A stretch of 64,000 bases of DNA from Salinibaculum sp. SYNS191 (GTDB lineage: Archaea; Halobacteriota; Halobacteria; Halobacteriales; Haloarculaceae). Positions 36,020 to 44,175 of this stretch are shown here, piece by piece. The notes beneath the pieces were generated by a model. It had not been told where the DNA came from and ran no database searches. It saw only the letters and a program-made list of their open reading frames with translations. The first letter of the stretch is position 1, and each line of letters starts with the position of its first letter. The position numbers and the translations under genes are program-made. Location of the stretch: the NCBI RefSeq assembly GCF_037338445.1, contig NZ_CP147838.1, positions 3,878,323-3,942,322 of the forward strand, read 5' to 3'.

Positions 36020-36040
36020 ACAGGGTGGAACGGACAGGTC

Positions 36041-36685
36041 CTACAGCGGTTCGACCAGGTCAGCGAGCGCGGCCTGGGGGTCGTCCGCCTTCGCGACGCC
36101 GCTGGCGAGGAGGACGCCGTCGGCTCCGAGGTCGGCCGCCGCCACCACGTCCTCGCCCGTCGAGATGCCCGCGCCACAGTAGACGTCGACGCTGGGGTCG
36201 ACAGACTCCGCGGCCTCGACGGCGTCTCGGACGATGTCGGGGTCGGCCTTGCTGACGGGCGTCCCGGTGCCGATGAGTTCCGGCGGTTCCACGGCGACTG
36301 CGTCGGGGCCCAGTGCTGCCGCCGCCGCAATCTGGTCGGGGTTGTTTGCACAGACCACCGTGTCGAAGTCGACGCGGTCCGCGGCGTCGAGGCTGGCGTC
36401 GATGTCCGCGAGTTTCAGGCGGTTCTCGGAGTGGTTCAGGAGCGTGCCGGTCGCGCCGGCGTCGCTGGCGGCCTCCGCGAGCGTGCTGCCGGTGTGGCTG
36501 CCGTGGGCGTTCGGGCTGACGTGCTGTGCCCACGTCTCGACGCCGGTGTCGGCGACGCGGTCGATGTGCGCCGCCTGCGGTGCGATTGCGACCGACGCGT
36601 CCGACGTCTCGGCGACGGCAGCGGCGGCCTCTGCCACTGCGACCGGGTCACAGGGGTACGCCTTCAGATTGACGAGTACGAACAT
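36041..36685 (-). CDS. tpiA: Triosephosphate isomerase, archaeal short form
   Basis: Interconverts dihydroxyacetone phosphate and glyceraldehyde 3-phosphate. 214 aa from the ATG 36685 (MFVLVNLKAYPCDP); upstream in-frame sequence is not conserved-looking. Active-site elements are NLKAY (Asn, Lys), LLNHSENRL (His), AVEPPELIGTG (catalytic Glu and loop 6) and YCGAGISTGEDV. The reduced length is typical of archaea. Confidence 0.95.
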   Translation of the reverse strand: MFVLVNLKAYPCDPVAVAEAAAAVAETSDASVAIAPQAAHIDRVADTGVETWAQHVSPNAHGSHTGSTLAEAASDAGATGTLLNHSENRLKLADIDASLDAADRVDFDTVVCANNPDQIAAAAALGPDAVAVEPPELIGTGTPVSKADPDIVRDAVEAAESVDPSVDVYCGAGISTGEDVVAAADLGADGVLLASGVAKADDPQAALADLVEPL

Positions 36686-36786
36686 ACTGGACCCCCGGGC
36701 GGCCGCGGCAAATAGATTGCGTGTCGGTGTCGTGGCCTCCCAGCGGCACGGCTGCACCGGACCGACCCTCGCTGCTGTGCCGAATC

Positions 36787-36796
36787 GTTAATATAC
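36787..36796 (+). promoter_or_regulatory. TATA box for the response-regulator gene
   Basis: GTTAATATAC is about 30 bp upstream of the GTG at 36825. This leaderless spacing supports the GTG start. Confidence 0.55.
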
Positions 36797-36824
36797 GGGC
36801 TCGAAAAAGGTAATAAAGAGACCA

Positions 36825-37376
36825 GTGACACCGAGGGGAGCGACGGTTCTGATAGTCGAGGACGAGCGCGAGTTGGCGGACCTCTACGCCGACTATCTGC
36901 GCGACAGCTACGACGTCGACGTGGCCTACAGCGGCGAGGAGGCCATCGAGATGGTCACGGACGCCTACGACGTGGTCCTGCTCGACCGCCGGATGCCCGT
37001 CGTCTCCGGAAACGAGGTCCTGGCGGCCATCGAGGAGCGCGACATCGACTGCCGGGTGGCGATGGTGACGGCGGTCAACCCCGACTTCGACATCATCGAC
37101 CTGGGCATCGACGACTACCTCGTCAAACCGGTGACGCGCCAGGAGGTCCGCGACACGGTCGACCGACTGCTCACAATCCAGGAGTACAACGAGCGGGTGC
37201 AGGAACTCACCGCGAAGAAGCTCAAGCGCAACGTCCTAGAGGTCGAACAGCCGGCAGGTAACCTTCAAAACAGCGAGGAGTTCGCCCGACTCACCGACGA
37301 AATCGAGGTCCTCGAACGCGAGGTCGAGCACATCGCGGCGGACCTCGACGCCGAGGACCTCGACCGCTCCCTCTAA
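36825..37376 (+). CDS. Response regulator with HalX output domain
   Basis: 183 aa, GTG start. Residues 8-120 are a receiver domain: the acidic pair in VEDERELADLY, the phospho-acceptor Asp about residue 54 in VVLLDRRMP, Thr in AMVTAVNPDFD and Lys in YLVKPVTR. The C-terminal HalX domain is helical (LTIQEYNERVQELTAKKLKRNVLEVEQ). HalX proteins are haloarchaeal two-component outputs; no histidine kinase is next to it. Its stop codon overlaps by 4 bp the convergent MBF1 stop. Confidence 0.92.
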   Translation: MTPRGATVLIVEDERELADLYADYLRDSYDVDVAYSGEEAIEMVTDAYDVVLLDRRMPVVSGNEVLAAIEERDIDCRVAMVTAVNPDFDIIDLGIDDYLVKPVTRQEVRDTVDRLLTIQEYNERVQELTAKKLKRNVLEVEQPAGNLQNSEEFARLTDEIEVLEREVEHIAADLDAEDLDRSL

Positions 37377-37903
37377 TCCTTCCGTTCGACGACGTCGCCG
37401 AGCGTGTACTCGCCCGTCGAGGAGCCGCCTTCCCACTCCGTCTCGTCGGCGCTGCCGCCGGCCGAGAGGTCGATACCGAGTTTCTTCTCCAGTTTCCGCT
37501 GGACGTCGTCGCTCGGGAGCGTGTCGCCGTGTTCCAGCTTGCGGATGAGACTCGCCTTGAGGTTGAGGTCCTTCGCGAGGTCCTCCTGACTCAGGTTCGC
37601 CGACTCCCGTGCGTTCCGAATCCGGTCGTCGTAGTCCTGCGCGAGTTCCTCCATGTCGTCGAACATGTCGCTGCGCCGGCCCCCACCGGACGAACTCGAC
37701 CCCGAAGACGACGAACTCGAACTGGACGAACTCGTCCCGCTGGAACTGCTCGTCGAGTACTTCGTGGACGTGCTGGAGGTGTCCTGGGTCTTCACCTCCG
37801 TCCCGAAGTCGGTACAGTCGCTACACACGTCGAGTTCCGCGCCCTCGATCTTCACGCGGTTCGGGTCGGAGACCTCTTTCCCGCACATCTCACACTGAAC
37901 CAT
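37373..37903 (-). CDS. Archaeal multiprotein-bridging factor 1 (aMBF1)
   Basis: 176 aa. An N-terminal zinc ribbon (C4, C7, C27, C30: MVQCEMCGKEV...LDVCSDC) is joined by a Ser/Thr-homopolymeric linker (about residues 42-75) to an XRE-type helix-turn-helix (ARESANLSQEDLAKDLNLKASLIRKLEHGDTLPSDDVQRKLEKKLGIDL). This is the aMBF1 architecture. The protein bridges or coregulates the transcription and translation machinery. The linker is unusually Ser/Gly-rich. Confidence 0.93.
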   Translation of the reverse strand: MVQCEMCGKEVSDPNRVKIEGAELDVCSDCTDFGTEVKTQDTSSTSTKYSTSSSSGTSSSSSSSSSSGSSSSGGGRRSDMFDDMEELAQDYDDRIRNARESANLSQEDLAKDLNLKASLIRKLEHGDTLPSDDVQRKLEKKLGIDLSAGGSADETEWEGGSSTGEYTLGDVVERKD

Positions 37904-37949
37904 ACCACCGGATTGGCCGGCCCGATGGATAAATGATACGCCCGGCCGG

Positions 37950-38558
37950 TCAGGACAGCGCCGCCATGGCGTGGTAGAACCGCTGGAGCGCGGTCAGGTG
38001 TCCCACGGCGGCGAAGACGACCAGCAGCCACCCGACCAGGGTCCACGGCCCGAGCGACCCGGTGACGAAGGGGGCGACGACGCCGACGCCACCGACCAGC
38101 GCGAGGCGGTCGGCCCGCCCGAGCGCCCCGCCGTAGACCCTGTCGAGGTCGACCGCCTGTGCCTGCGTCCCGAGGTAGGAGGTCATCAACACGCCGGTCA
38201 CGGCGGCAGCACCGAGCAGCCAGTCGCCGATGCCGCCCGCCAGTCCGAGGATGATGACGATGTCAGCGTACCGGTCGAGGACGTGGTCGAGCAGGTCGCC
38301 CGCGCGGGATTCGACCGAGAGTCGCCGGGCAAGCGCGCCGTCGAGCAGGTCCAGCCAGCCGTTCAAGAAGACGAGGAACGCGCCCGGGAGGTACCACACC
38401 GGGTCGCCGCCGGCGACGTAGAAACACCCACCGGCCGCGACGGCCAGGGCGAACGCGAGGACGCTCACGCCGTTCGGTGTCAGTCCCACCCGAGCGGCAC
38501 CGGCGACGAAGGGCGCGAGCAACCGGTCGGCCAGCGGCCGGAGCCTGTCCAGCGTCAT
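37950..38558 (-). CDS. CDP-alcohol phosphatidyltransferase (archaetidyl head-group transferase)
   Basis: 202-aa membrane enzyme. The family motif DG(x)2AR(x)8G(x)3D(x)3D is present: DLLDGALARRLSVESRAGDLLDHVLDRYADI (about residues 70-100). Six hydrophobic segments. It transfers a polar head group or archaetidyl moiety between CDP-activated lipid and an alcohol in archaeal phospholipid synthesis. The alcohol substrate is not deducible. Its ATG overlaps the stop of the AK6-like gene (ATGA). Confidence 0.88.
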   Translation of the reverse strand: MTLDRLRPLADRLLAPFVAGAARVGLTPNGVSVLAFALAVAAGGCFYVAGGDPVWYLPGAFLVFLNGWLDLLDGALARRLSVESRAGDLLDHVLDRYADIVIILGLAGGIGDWLLGAAAVTGVLMTSYLGTQAQAVDLDRVYGGALGRADRLALVGGVGVVAPFVTGSLGPWTLVGWLLVVFAAVGHLTALQRFYHAMAALS

Positions 38559-39061
38559 AGGTAGTCGACGTACGATACCTCCCCGGCGCTGGGGTCCCGC
38601 TCCCCGTCGATGACCGACTGGATTGCCGCTGCCGTCTCGTCAGGCGTCAGGTCCGTCGTCTCTATCTCGTAGACTCGCTCCTCGCCGTGGCGGTCGACGG
38701 CCTCGGCCAGGATGACGTCCAGCGCCTCGCTCTCGGCGTTCTCGGCGACCGAACGCTGTGACTCCCCGCGTTCGGCCAGTCGGTCCTCGATTGTCTCGGG
38801 ATGTGCCCGCAGAACCACGACCCGGTCGGCGTCGAAGTGGTGCGCGAGGTGCGACTCGAAGAGGACGTCCTCGCGGCCGTCGAGCCACTCCGCGACCGCC
38901 TCGACGTCGGTCACGAGCGTGTCCCGCTCCTCGTCGCGGCCGGTCGTCAGTTCCTCCCGCTTGATGACCTCGTTGAGATGGACGACGTCGAGCGACGTCG
39001 AGAGCCGATCGGTGGCCGTGGTCTTGCCGGTGCCCGGCGTCCCGGTGACCGCGACGCGCAT
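38555..39061 (-). CDS. AK6/Fap7-like adenylate kinase family ATPase
   Basis: 168 aa. The P-loop GTPGTGKTTATDRL (residues 7-20) is followed by NEVIKREELTTGRDEERDTLV, FESHLAHHFDADRVVVLR and a short LID (RLAERGESQRSVAENAESEALDVILAEA). This is the broad-specificity AK6 (hCINAP/Fap7) family. Relatives act in small-subunit ribosome maturation, so NMP kinase activity alone may not be its job. It is coupled by overlapping codons to hisC upstream and the lipid enzyme downstream. Confidence 0.9.
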   Translation of the reverse strand: MRVAVTGTPGTGKTTATDRLSTSLDVVHLNEVIKREELTTGRDEERDTLVTDVEAVAEWLDGREDVLFESHLAHHFDADRVVVLRAHPETIEDRLAERGESQRSVAENAESEALDVILAEAVDRHGEERVYEIETTDLTPDETAAAIQSVIDGERDPSAGEVSYVDYL

Positions 39062-40131
39062 CAGTCGACCACCTCGTTGAGGACACCCACGGCGCGCTCG
39101 GTGCCCTCTCGGGTGCCGCAGGTGATGCGGACGCACTCCGGCAGGCCGAAGGACGAACAGTCCCGGACGATGACGCCCTCGTCCATCGCGGCGTCGGTGA
39201 CCGCCTCGCCGTCGCCGACCTCCGCGAGGACGAAATTGCCGCCGCTCTCCCAGGTCGGCGCGTCGAGGTGGTCGTGCATGTACTCCCGCGCCCAGCGGGC
39301 CGTCTCGACCGTTCGTTCGACGTGTTCCTCGTCGTCCAGCGCGGCCAGGCCGGCCCGGCAGGCCAGCGAGTTCACGGCGAAGGGCGTGTTCACGCGCTCG
39401 TAGGCGTCGGCCCACGCCTCCGGGACGAGCGCGTATCCGAGCCGGAGTCCGGCCAGTCCGTACGCTTTCGAGAACGTCCGGAGGATGGCGACGTCCTCGC
39501 GGTCGTCGACGAGTCCGTGCGCGTTCGGCGCGTCGGTGAACTCGGCGTAGGCCTCGTCGACGAGGACGAGCGTCTCATCCGCGGTCTCCGCCGCGACCGT
39601 CTCGATGTCGGAAAGCGCCATCTCGGAGCCCGTCGGGTTGTGCGGCGTGGTCACGTAGACGATGCGGTGGCCGTCGTAGCTGTCGAGGACGTTCGCGGGC
39701 GTCTGCGCGAAGTCCTCGGACTTGTGGAGGGGGTAGCTGTCGACGGTCGCGTCCCGGTAGCGGGCGCTCATCGGGTAGTAGGCGAAGCCGGGTTCGGGAA
39801 CGAGGACGCTGTCGCCGGGGTCGAGGAACGCGCGGGCGAGGTAGTCGAGGACGCCGTCGCCGCCGGGGGAGAGCCAGACCTGTTCGAGGGCGACGTTCCA
39901 GTCGTCTGCGAGACGGGCCGAGAGGTCGGTATGCTCGGCTTTCGGGTAGGTGTGGACGGTCGGCGCGGCGGCCCGGATGGCCTCGACGGCGGCGGGGCTC
40001 GGGCCGAATGGGTTCTCGTTCGACGAGAGCTTGACGAGAGTGTCGGGGTCCAGCCCCCGCTCGCGGGCGACTTCTTCGACGCCGCGGCCCGCGCGGTAGG
40101 GCGTGTGGGCTGAGAGGTCCCGTGGGTCCAT
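39061..40131 (-). CDS. hisC: Histidinol-phosphate aminotransferase
   Basis: PLP enzyme of histidine synthesis converting imidazole-acetol phosphate to histidinol phosphate. 356 aa from the ATG 40131 (MDPRDLSAHTPYRAGRGVEEVARERG); the longer frame to 40209 runs towards the tRNA. Motifs: KLSSNENPFGPSP, SPGGDGVLDYLARAF, TPHNPTG, VDEAYAEF and the PLP lysine in RTFSKAYGLAGLRLGYAL. The TGATG overlap with the AK6-like gene makes a three-gene operon hisC-AK6-pgsA-like. Confidence 0.93.
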   Translation of the reverse strand: MDPRDLSAHTPYRAGRGVEEVARERGLDPDTLVKLSSNENPFGPSPAAVEAIRAAAPTVHTYPKAEHTDLSARLADDWNVALEQVWLSPGGDGVLDYLARAFLDPGDSVLVPEPGFAYYPMSARYRDATVDSYPLHKSEDFAQTPANVLDSYDGHRIVYVTTPHNPTGSEMALSDIETVAAETADETLVLVDEAYAEFTDAPNAHGLVDDREDVAILRTFSKAYGLAGLRLGYALVPEAWADAYERVNTPFAVNSLACRAGLAALDDEEHVERTVETARWAREYMHDHLDAPTWESGGNFVLAEVGDGEAVTDAAMDEGVIVRDCSSFGLPECVRITCGTREGTERAVGVLNEVVD

Positions 40132-40218
40132 GCCCGGGCAAAACAGGCGGCGCGTCTTAAGCGTGCTCAAAGCGTGGGGATGGTAACCGTTTTTCGCGGC
40201 GTGTACCATGCAGCGGTA

Positions 40219-40291
40219 GGGCGTGTGGCCTAGCGGACAGGGCGAGGGGTTCCTAACCCCTCGATCCCGGGTTCGAATCCCGGCACGCCCG
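40219..40291 (+). tRNA. tRNA-Arg(CCU)
   Basis: A 73-nt cloverleaf. Acceptor GGGCGTG/CACGCCC with discriminator G. D arm GCCT-AGCGGACA-GGGC. Anticodon arm AGGGG-TTCCTAA-CCCCT (anticodon CCT). Variable loop CGATC. T arm CCGGG-TTCGAAT-CCCGG. No intron, no encoded CCA. A 14-bp imperfect copy of its 3' end lies 76 bp further on. Confidence 0.94.
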
Positions 40292-40353
40292 CTTCGCTCC
40301 TTTCAGTCGCTCGCGGGCGTCCCGTAGTTCGCAAACGCTTCGTGTTTGCTCAC

Positions 40354-40367
40354 TCCCGACACGCCCG
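40354..40367 (+). repeat. Imperfect copy of the tRNA-Arg 3' end (possible att remnant)
   Basis: TCCCGACACGCCCG matches the tRNA 3' end TCCCGGCACGCCCG (40278-40291) at 13 of 14 positions. Integrative elements often duplicate tRNA 3' ends. Here only 62 bp separates the copies and no integrase is present, so this may be a scar or chance. Confidence 0.35.
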
Positions 40368-40544
40368 TGCAGTGCGAGCCGCGACCGACGGAAGCGGCTC
40401 GACACGCGAGCGGGGAGTGTAACGACCCGCGAGCAGCGAGGAACGAAGTGCCGAGCGAACCGGAACCGGACCGACAGGTGACTGTGTTATGGCGCGCCGG
40501 ACCGCCCCATAGCAGTAGAGCCGGCGTAACAAACCCGCAAGAAA

Positions 40545-40554
40545 TGCTTAAATC
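40545..40554 (+). promoter_or_regulatory. TATA box for the TraB-like gene
   Basis: TGCTTAAATC lies 34-43 bp before the ATG at 40588. It would overlap or closely precede the alternative GTG start at 40558, which favours the ATG. Confidence 0.5.
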
Positions 40555-40587
40555 GCGGTGTCGACTACCCGCCGTCACGCGAAAGAA

Positions 40588-41328
40588 ATGCCTACCAGGT
40601 TCCCGGACGTGACAGCGGACCTCGACGCGGACGAAGACCCCCGGCTCGACACCGATTTCTACCGAGCGGTCCCCGGAACGGGGGACGAACACGACGCGAT
40701 TCTCGTGGGAGTGGTCCACGACCACCCCGCGAGTAGCCACCGCGTGCGGAGAGTCGCCCGGGCGCTGGAGCCGGACGCACTGGCGCTGGAACTCCCGCCG
40801 CTTGCGGTGCCAGCGTTCGAGCGCGCGGCGACTGCTGAGAGCGCGCAGTTCGACTGCGACGAGATGAGCGCTGCCATCGCCGCCGCGCCCGAAAGTGCCG
40901 TCGTCGGGGTGGATTCCCTGGGCCCCCGGTTCGGCCGCCACTTCCTGCGCAACGCCGTGGACACCGGTGCGTCGGTCAGGACCCTCCGCCGTGCCGCGGG
41001 CGGGGTCGGACGCATCGCGCGCCACGCCGTCAGGTGCCGGCTCGATGCAGCCGAGACCGACGACTCGGCTGCCGAGGCAGTCACCGAGGGGATGGCAGCG
41101 AGGACACCGGCAGAGCAGGCCGCGGACGAGCGCACGCAGGTCGCGCGGAGCAGGTCGCTGCTCGGTGCCATCGAACGACCGCGCGCCGACCGTCTGCTGG
41201 ACGCGACACGGGAGGATACGATGGCCGATGGCATCGCGAGACTGCGACGCGACGGGACGGTACTGGGTGTGCTGGGGCTGAGCCACCTCGACACCGTGGC
41301 CGACGCGGTTGCGAACGGCACAGAATAG
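40588..41328 (+). CDS. TraB/TIKI-like domain protein
   Basis: 246 aa. The N-terminal half contains ILVGVVHDHPASSHRVRRVARALEPDALALELPPLAV, which follows the TraB pattern of a beta strand with His, a helix, and the (V/L)xxELpp strand carrying an acidic residue. The end GTVLGVLGLSHLDTVADAV matches the second His-containing TraB strand. The middle region is Arg/Ala-rich and divergent. TraB-like proteins are proposed metal-dependent peptidases or pheromone-shutdown factors. There is no membrane segment. Activity here is uncertain. Confidence 0.62.
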   Translation: MPTRFPDVTADLDADEDPRLDTDFYRAVPGTGDEHDAILVGVVHDHPASSHRVRRVARALEPDALALELPPLAVPAFERAATAESAQFDCDEMSAAIAAAPESAVVGVDSLGPRFGRHFLRNAVDTGASVRTLRRAAGGVGRIARHAVRCRLDAAETDDSAAEAVTEGMAARTPAEQAADERTQVARSRSLLGAIERPRADRLLDATREDTMADGIARLRRDGTVLGVLGLSHLDTVADAVANGTE

Positions 41329-41382
41329 AGGGAGACTGCGGCTCGAACGTCTTACAATCGGAGAACAGCGACCGGTTGACGC

Positions 41383-41432
41383 CTCTCACATAGCCTGACA
41401 GTGCACGCTCTCATACAGCCCGACAGTGCACG
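41383..41432. repeat. 25-bp tandem repeat, two copies
   Basis: Unit 1 (41383-41407) and unit 2 (41408-41432) both begin CTCTCA and end GACAGTGCACG, with 22 of 25 positions identical. They lie in the 223-bp gap between the TraB-like and CBS genes. A third partial TGCAC occurs about 20 bp downstream. It could be a regulatory array or the remnant of a decayed element. Confidence 0.65.
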
Positions 41433-41551
41433 GCTGGCGGCAGCGCAGGTGGTGCACTACCACTCCGGAGGCGCCGACGGCGCGCCCGTCGGCCGGTAAG
41501 CTGGTCGTAAACCAGCCAGGTTGTGAAAGGTGGCGTCCCTGGACAAGTCCG

Positions 41552-41974
41552 TCAGTACGGCGGTGATTCGGCCTCGACGACGTCGGCCAGGTTGTCGAGT
41601 TCGTCGGCCAGCATGACCACGAAGTCGTCCAGTGTCACGATGCCGCTCATCGCGCCGTCGGTATCGACGACCGGCATCCGTCGCACGGAGTGTTCGAGCA
41701 TCGTTTCGATGGCCGCGAAGATGCCGTCGTCCTCGTAGACCGTTGCCATCGCCGAGGTCATGATGTCGCCGGCGCTCACGTCCTCGGGTTCCGCCCGCGG
41801 TTCGAGCACCTCCAGCACCAGGTCCCTGTCTGTGACGATACCGACCGGGCGGTCGTCGTCGACGATGACGACGCTCCCGACGTTCTCCTCACGCATCACG
41901 GTCGCCAGGTTCCCGGCGGACTGGTCGCGGTGCGCGGTCATTACTCCAGTTCGAGCGACGTCTGAGACTGGCAT
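41552..41974 (-). CDS. Two-CBS-domain protein
   Basis: 140 aa with a pair of CBS motifs (Bateman module): VMTAHRDQSAGNLATVMREENVGSVVIVDDDRPVGIVTDRDLV and IMTSAMATVYEDDGIFAAIETMLEHSVRRMPVVDTDGAMSGIVTLDDFV. Such stand-alone modules bind adenine nucleotides and sense energy state. There is no attached effector domain; the partner is unknown. Soluble and acidic, as is typical. Confidence 0.92.
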   Translation of the reverse strand: MPVSDVARTGVMTAHRDQSAGNLATVMREENVGSVVIVDDDRPVGIVTDRDLVLEVLEPRAEPEDVSAGDIMTSAMATVYEDDGIFAAIETMLEHSVRRMPVVDTDGAMSGIVTLDDFVVMLADELDNLADVVEAESPPY

Positions 41975-42150
41975 GGGTACACCACCCGGCGATGGAGCGG
42001 CGAGTCACAATGGTATGAGCCACTTAGCCGCTGGCCGAATCGACAACACCGGCCCTACCCACTGCGCGGCGCGATATGGGCGAGCGTACCCAGAAAGAGG
42101 GAACCGGACAGCAAAGAACGGGTCACGGGTCTGCTCTATGCGGTCGGCAG

Positions 42151-43326
42151 TTACAGCGGGTCCAGACGTCCCTCGTCGTCCCTGATGAGGCGCTCGATGT
42201 CCTCCTCGCGCGTCGAGGCCTGGTCCTCGATGTTGTCCGCCGCGTCGACTGCCTGCTCCTGTAGCTGGTCCACGCGGGACACGTCGGTGACGTTCGAGAG
42301 AACCACGACGGCCGAGACGTGGTTCGCCGAGGCCCTGGGGTCGTCCCCGGCCAGCACCTCGATGCTGGCCGTCTGCTGTTCGACCCAGCGGCGGGCACTC
42401 TCCAGGCCCTTCCTGGAGAACTCGCCGGGGGGACCGGAGATGACGATGAGCGAGCGCTCGGCCGAGGAGACTGTCGCCGGGCAGGTCAGCCGGGACTGGA
42501 CGGCCTGGCGGACGAGGCCACTAATCTTCTTCGCGGTGTCGGTCTCCTGGCCCGTCCCGTTGCCGCGGAACCGGCCGAGGAGGCCCTGGGACTGGCGCGT
42601 CTCCGATTCGAGGTCCGTCTCGGCGTACGCGACGGTGCTGATGCCGCCCGTGTCGAGCGTCCGTCGCACGTCGCTGGCGTCCATGACGTTCTCCGAGACT
42701 TCGGACTCGTCGATGTTGCCGGCTGCGAGCAGCGTTCCGATGCGGGCCGCAATCTCCTTGTTCATCCGCTCGTAGCCCGCCTCGACGGTGTCCTGGTGGC
42801 CCCGCCAGGCGTCGTTGTCGAACAGGAGGAGGTTGTTCGTCGCGTCGACGAACGACTGCAGCGAGCGGGCGGCGTTGAAGGAGGCCCTGCCGCCCTCGTC
42901 CTTGCTCGGGAGTACGCCCAGTCCGTACACTGGCTCGTCGAACATCTCGCTGATGCGGTCGGCGAGTACGGGTGCGCCGCCGCTACCGGTCCCGCCGCCC
43001 AGCCCCGCCACGAGGAGGAAGGCGTCGATGTCGTAGACGGGAACGCCGTCGAGTGCGCGCTCCAGTTCCTGGAGGTCCCGCCGTGTCACCTCCGCCCCGA
43101 GTTCCGGGTCGCTCCCGACCCCGTGCCCCTTGACCCGCTCGTCCGTCTGACCGATGAGAATCTGCTTGTCTGTGGGTATCTCGTCGAGTTTCGCCAGGTC
43201 CGACCTGGCCGAGTTTATCGCGACCACGTATCTGGAGAGGCTCCGGCCCGTCTCCTGCTCGTACCGGAAGATCTCGTCTGCTACCTTGCTTCCGGCGTTC
43301 CCGAACCCGATGAGAGCGATTTTCAT
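42151..43326 (-). CDS. cetZ: CetZ tubulin-superfamily cytoskeletal protein
   Basis: 391 aa from the ATG 43326 (MKIALIGFGNAGSKVADEIF). The tubulin signature GGGTGSGG is at residues 110-117, with further nucleotide-site features GFGNAGSK and the T7-loop region after FDNDAW. The long N-terminal NAGSKV form and VVAINSARSDL match CetZ rather than FtsZ. CetZ proteins polymerise with GTP and control cell shape and motility differentiation in haloarchaea (established). Divergent from an archaellin-like gene. Confidence 0.92.
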   Translation of the reverse strand: MKIALIGFGNAGSKVADEIFRYEQETGRSLSRYVVAINSARSDLAKLDEIPTDKQILIGQTDERVKGHGVGSDPELGAEVTRRDLQELERALDGVPVYDIDAFLLVAGLGGGTGSGGAPVLADRISEMFDEPVYGLGVLPSKDEGGRASFNAARSLQSFVDATNNLLLFDNDAWRGHQDTVEAGYERMNKEIAARIGTLLAAGNIDESEVSENVMDASDVRRTLDTGGISTVAYAETDLESETRQSQGLLGRFRGNGTGQETDTAKKISGLVRQAVQSRLTCPATVSSAERSLIVISGPPGEFSRKGLESARRWVEQQTASIEVLAGDDPRASANHVSAVVVLSNVTDVSRVDQLQEQAVDAADNIEDQASTREEDIERLIRDDEGRLDPL

Positions 43327-43513
43327 CGCGGGGACGTACACGAAACCGCCGTATAGTTATACTGCGGGTTATACGCGCCGTTCTGACTAAGCGCCGCTTA
43401 CAGCGTCGCCCGTCGCAGCCACCCGCTCGTCACCGGAGAGTAAGCCCTTACAACCCCGTCACGTCGTGCGCTTTCGGGGCGGCGACCGGACGGCACCGAC
43501 CCCGGGCCCGCAG

Positions 43514-43522
43514 ACTTATACC
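43514..43522 (+). promoter_or_regulatory. TATA-like element for the archaellin-like gene
   Basis: ACTTATACC lies about 50 bp before the ATG at 43570, within the 243-bp divergent region shared with cetZ. Confidence 0.4.
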
Positions 43523-43569
43523 CCCGCGTGATAACAGTCGGCCAACAGCGACCCGGGGGACCACGACCG

Positions 43570-44172
43570 ATGCCAGACAGCACCCGCGGGCAGTCGGGAC
43601 TCGACCGCCTGCTCGCCTTTGTCGTCGTTGCCGTCGTCCTGGTAGCCGTACTGCCGACGGTGCTGGGCGTCGCCGGTATCGACGTCCGACAGGACGACGG
43701 TGTGGCCGCCGAGCAGCCGACGCCGACGCCCGAACCCGCGTCGCTGCAGGTGCTGAACGTCAGCGGCACGACCGGCCCCGAGAACCGGTCCGTCGAGGCG
43801 GTCCGGATCACACTCACGAAGGTCGGGTCCTCCGCCCCCGTCGACGCTGCGGCCCTCACCGCAACCTGGGCCGATCAGGGCACGTACTACCTGACGGCGG
43901 GCCAGCAGGAAGAGCGAAGCGACGGCGCGTTCGGGGTCAGCGTCACCCACGTCAGCGACGCCGACGGGCTCGTCCTCGCCGAGACAGGCGACCGGGCGAC
44001 CCTGACGTTCGACGTCGGGGCTGACGACGTCGCCGACGTCCCCGCGTTCGGGAGCGCGCTCGCGGCGGGTGAGTCGGCGGACATCATTCTGGCGACGGCA
44101 GACGGGGAGACGACGACGGTGTCGGTCGAGGTGCCGGACTCGCTGGCCGGAAAACGGGTCGTCGGACTGTAG
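43570..44172 (+). CDS. Archaellin/type IV pilin-like protein
   Basis: 200 aa from the ATG 43570. The N-terminus MPDSTRGQSGLDRLLAFVVVAVVLVAVLPTVLG has the short basic leader, Gly, and continuous hydrophobic helix of class III signal archaellins and pilins. The body has the archaellin-type beta domain (LQVLNVSGTTGPENRSVEAVRITLTKVGSS, LTFDVGADDV, ending VPDSL). No archaellum operon is nearby, so it is an orphan. It could be a minor pilin, an archaellin paralogue or a surface adhesin. Confidence 0.72.
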   Translation: MPDSTRGQSGLDRLLAFVVVAVVLVAVLPTVLGVAGIDVRQDDGVAAEQPTPTPEPASLQVLNVSGTTGPENRSVEAVRITLTKVGSSAPVDAAALTATWADQGTYYLTAGQQEERSDGAFGVSVTHVSDADGLVLAETGDRATLTFDVGADDVADVPAFGSALAAGESADIILATADGETTTVSVEVPDSLAGKRVVGL

Positions 44173-44175
44173 CTG

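Larger units (their letters stand above)
40292..40587. other. 296-bp gap after tRNA-Arg
   Basis: No gene is visible. It holds the partial duplication of the tRNA 3' end (40354-40367) and a TATA box for the TraB-like gene. Sequence on both sides of the duplication is GC-rich and otherwise featureless. Confidence 0.5.

Noticed and set aside
40354..40367. A second tRNA gene after tRNA-Arg
   Set aside because: Only the 3' 14 bases recur; no D or anticodon arm is present, so it is a fragment and not a gene.
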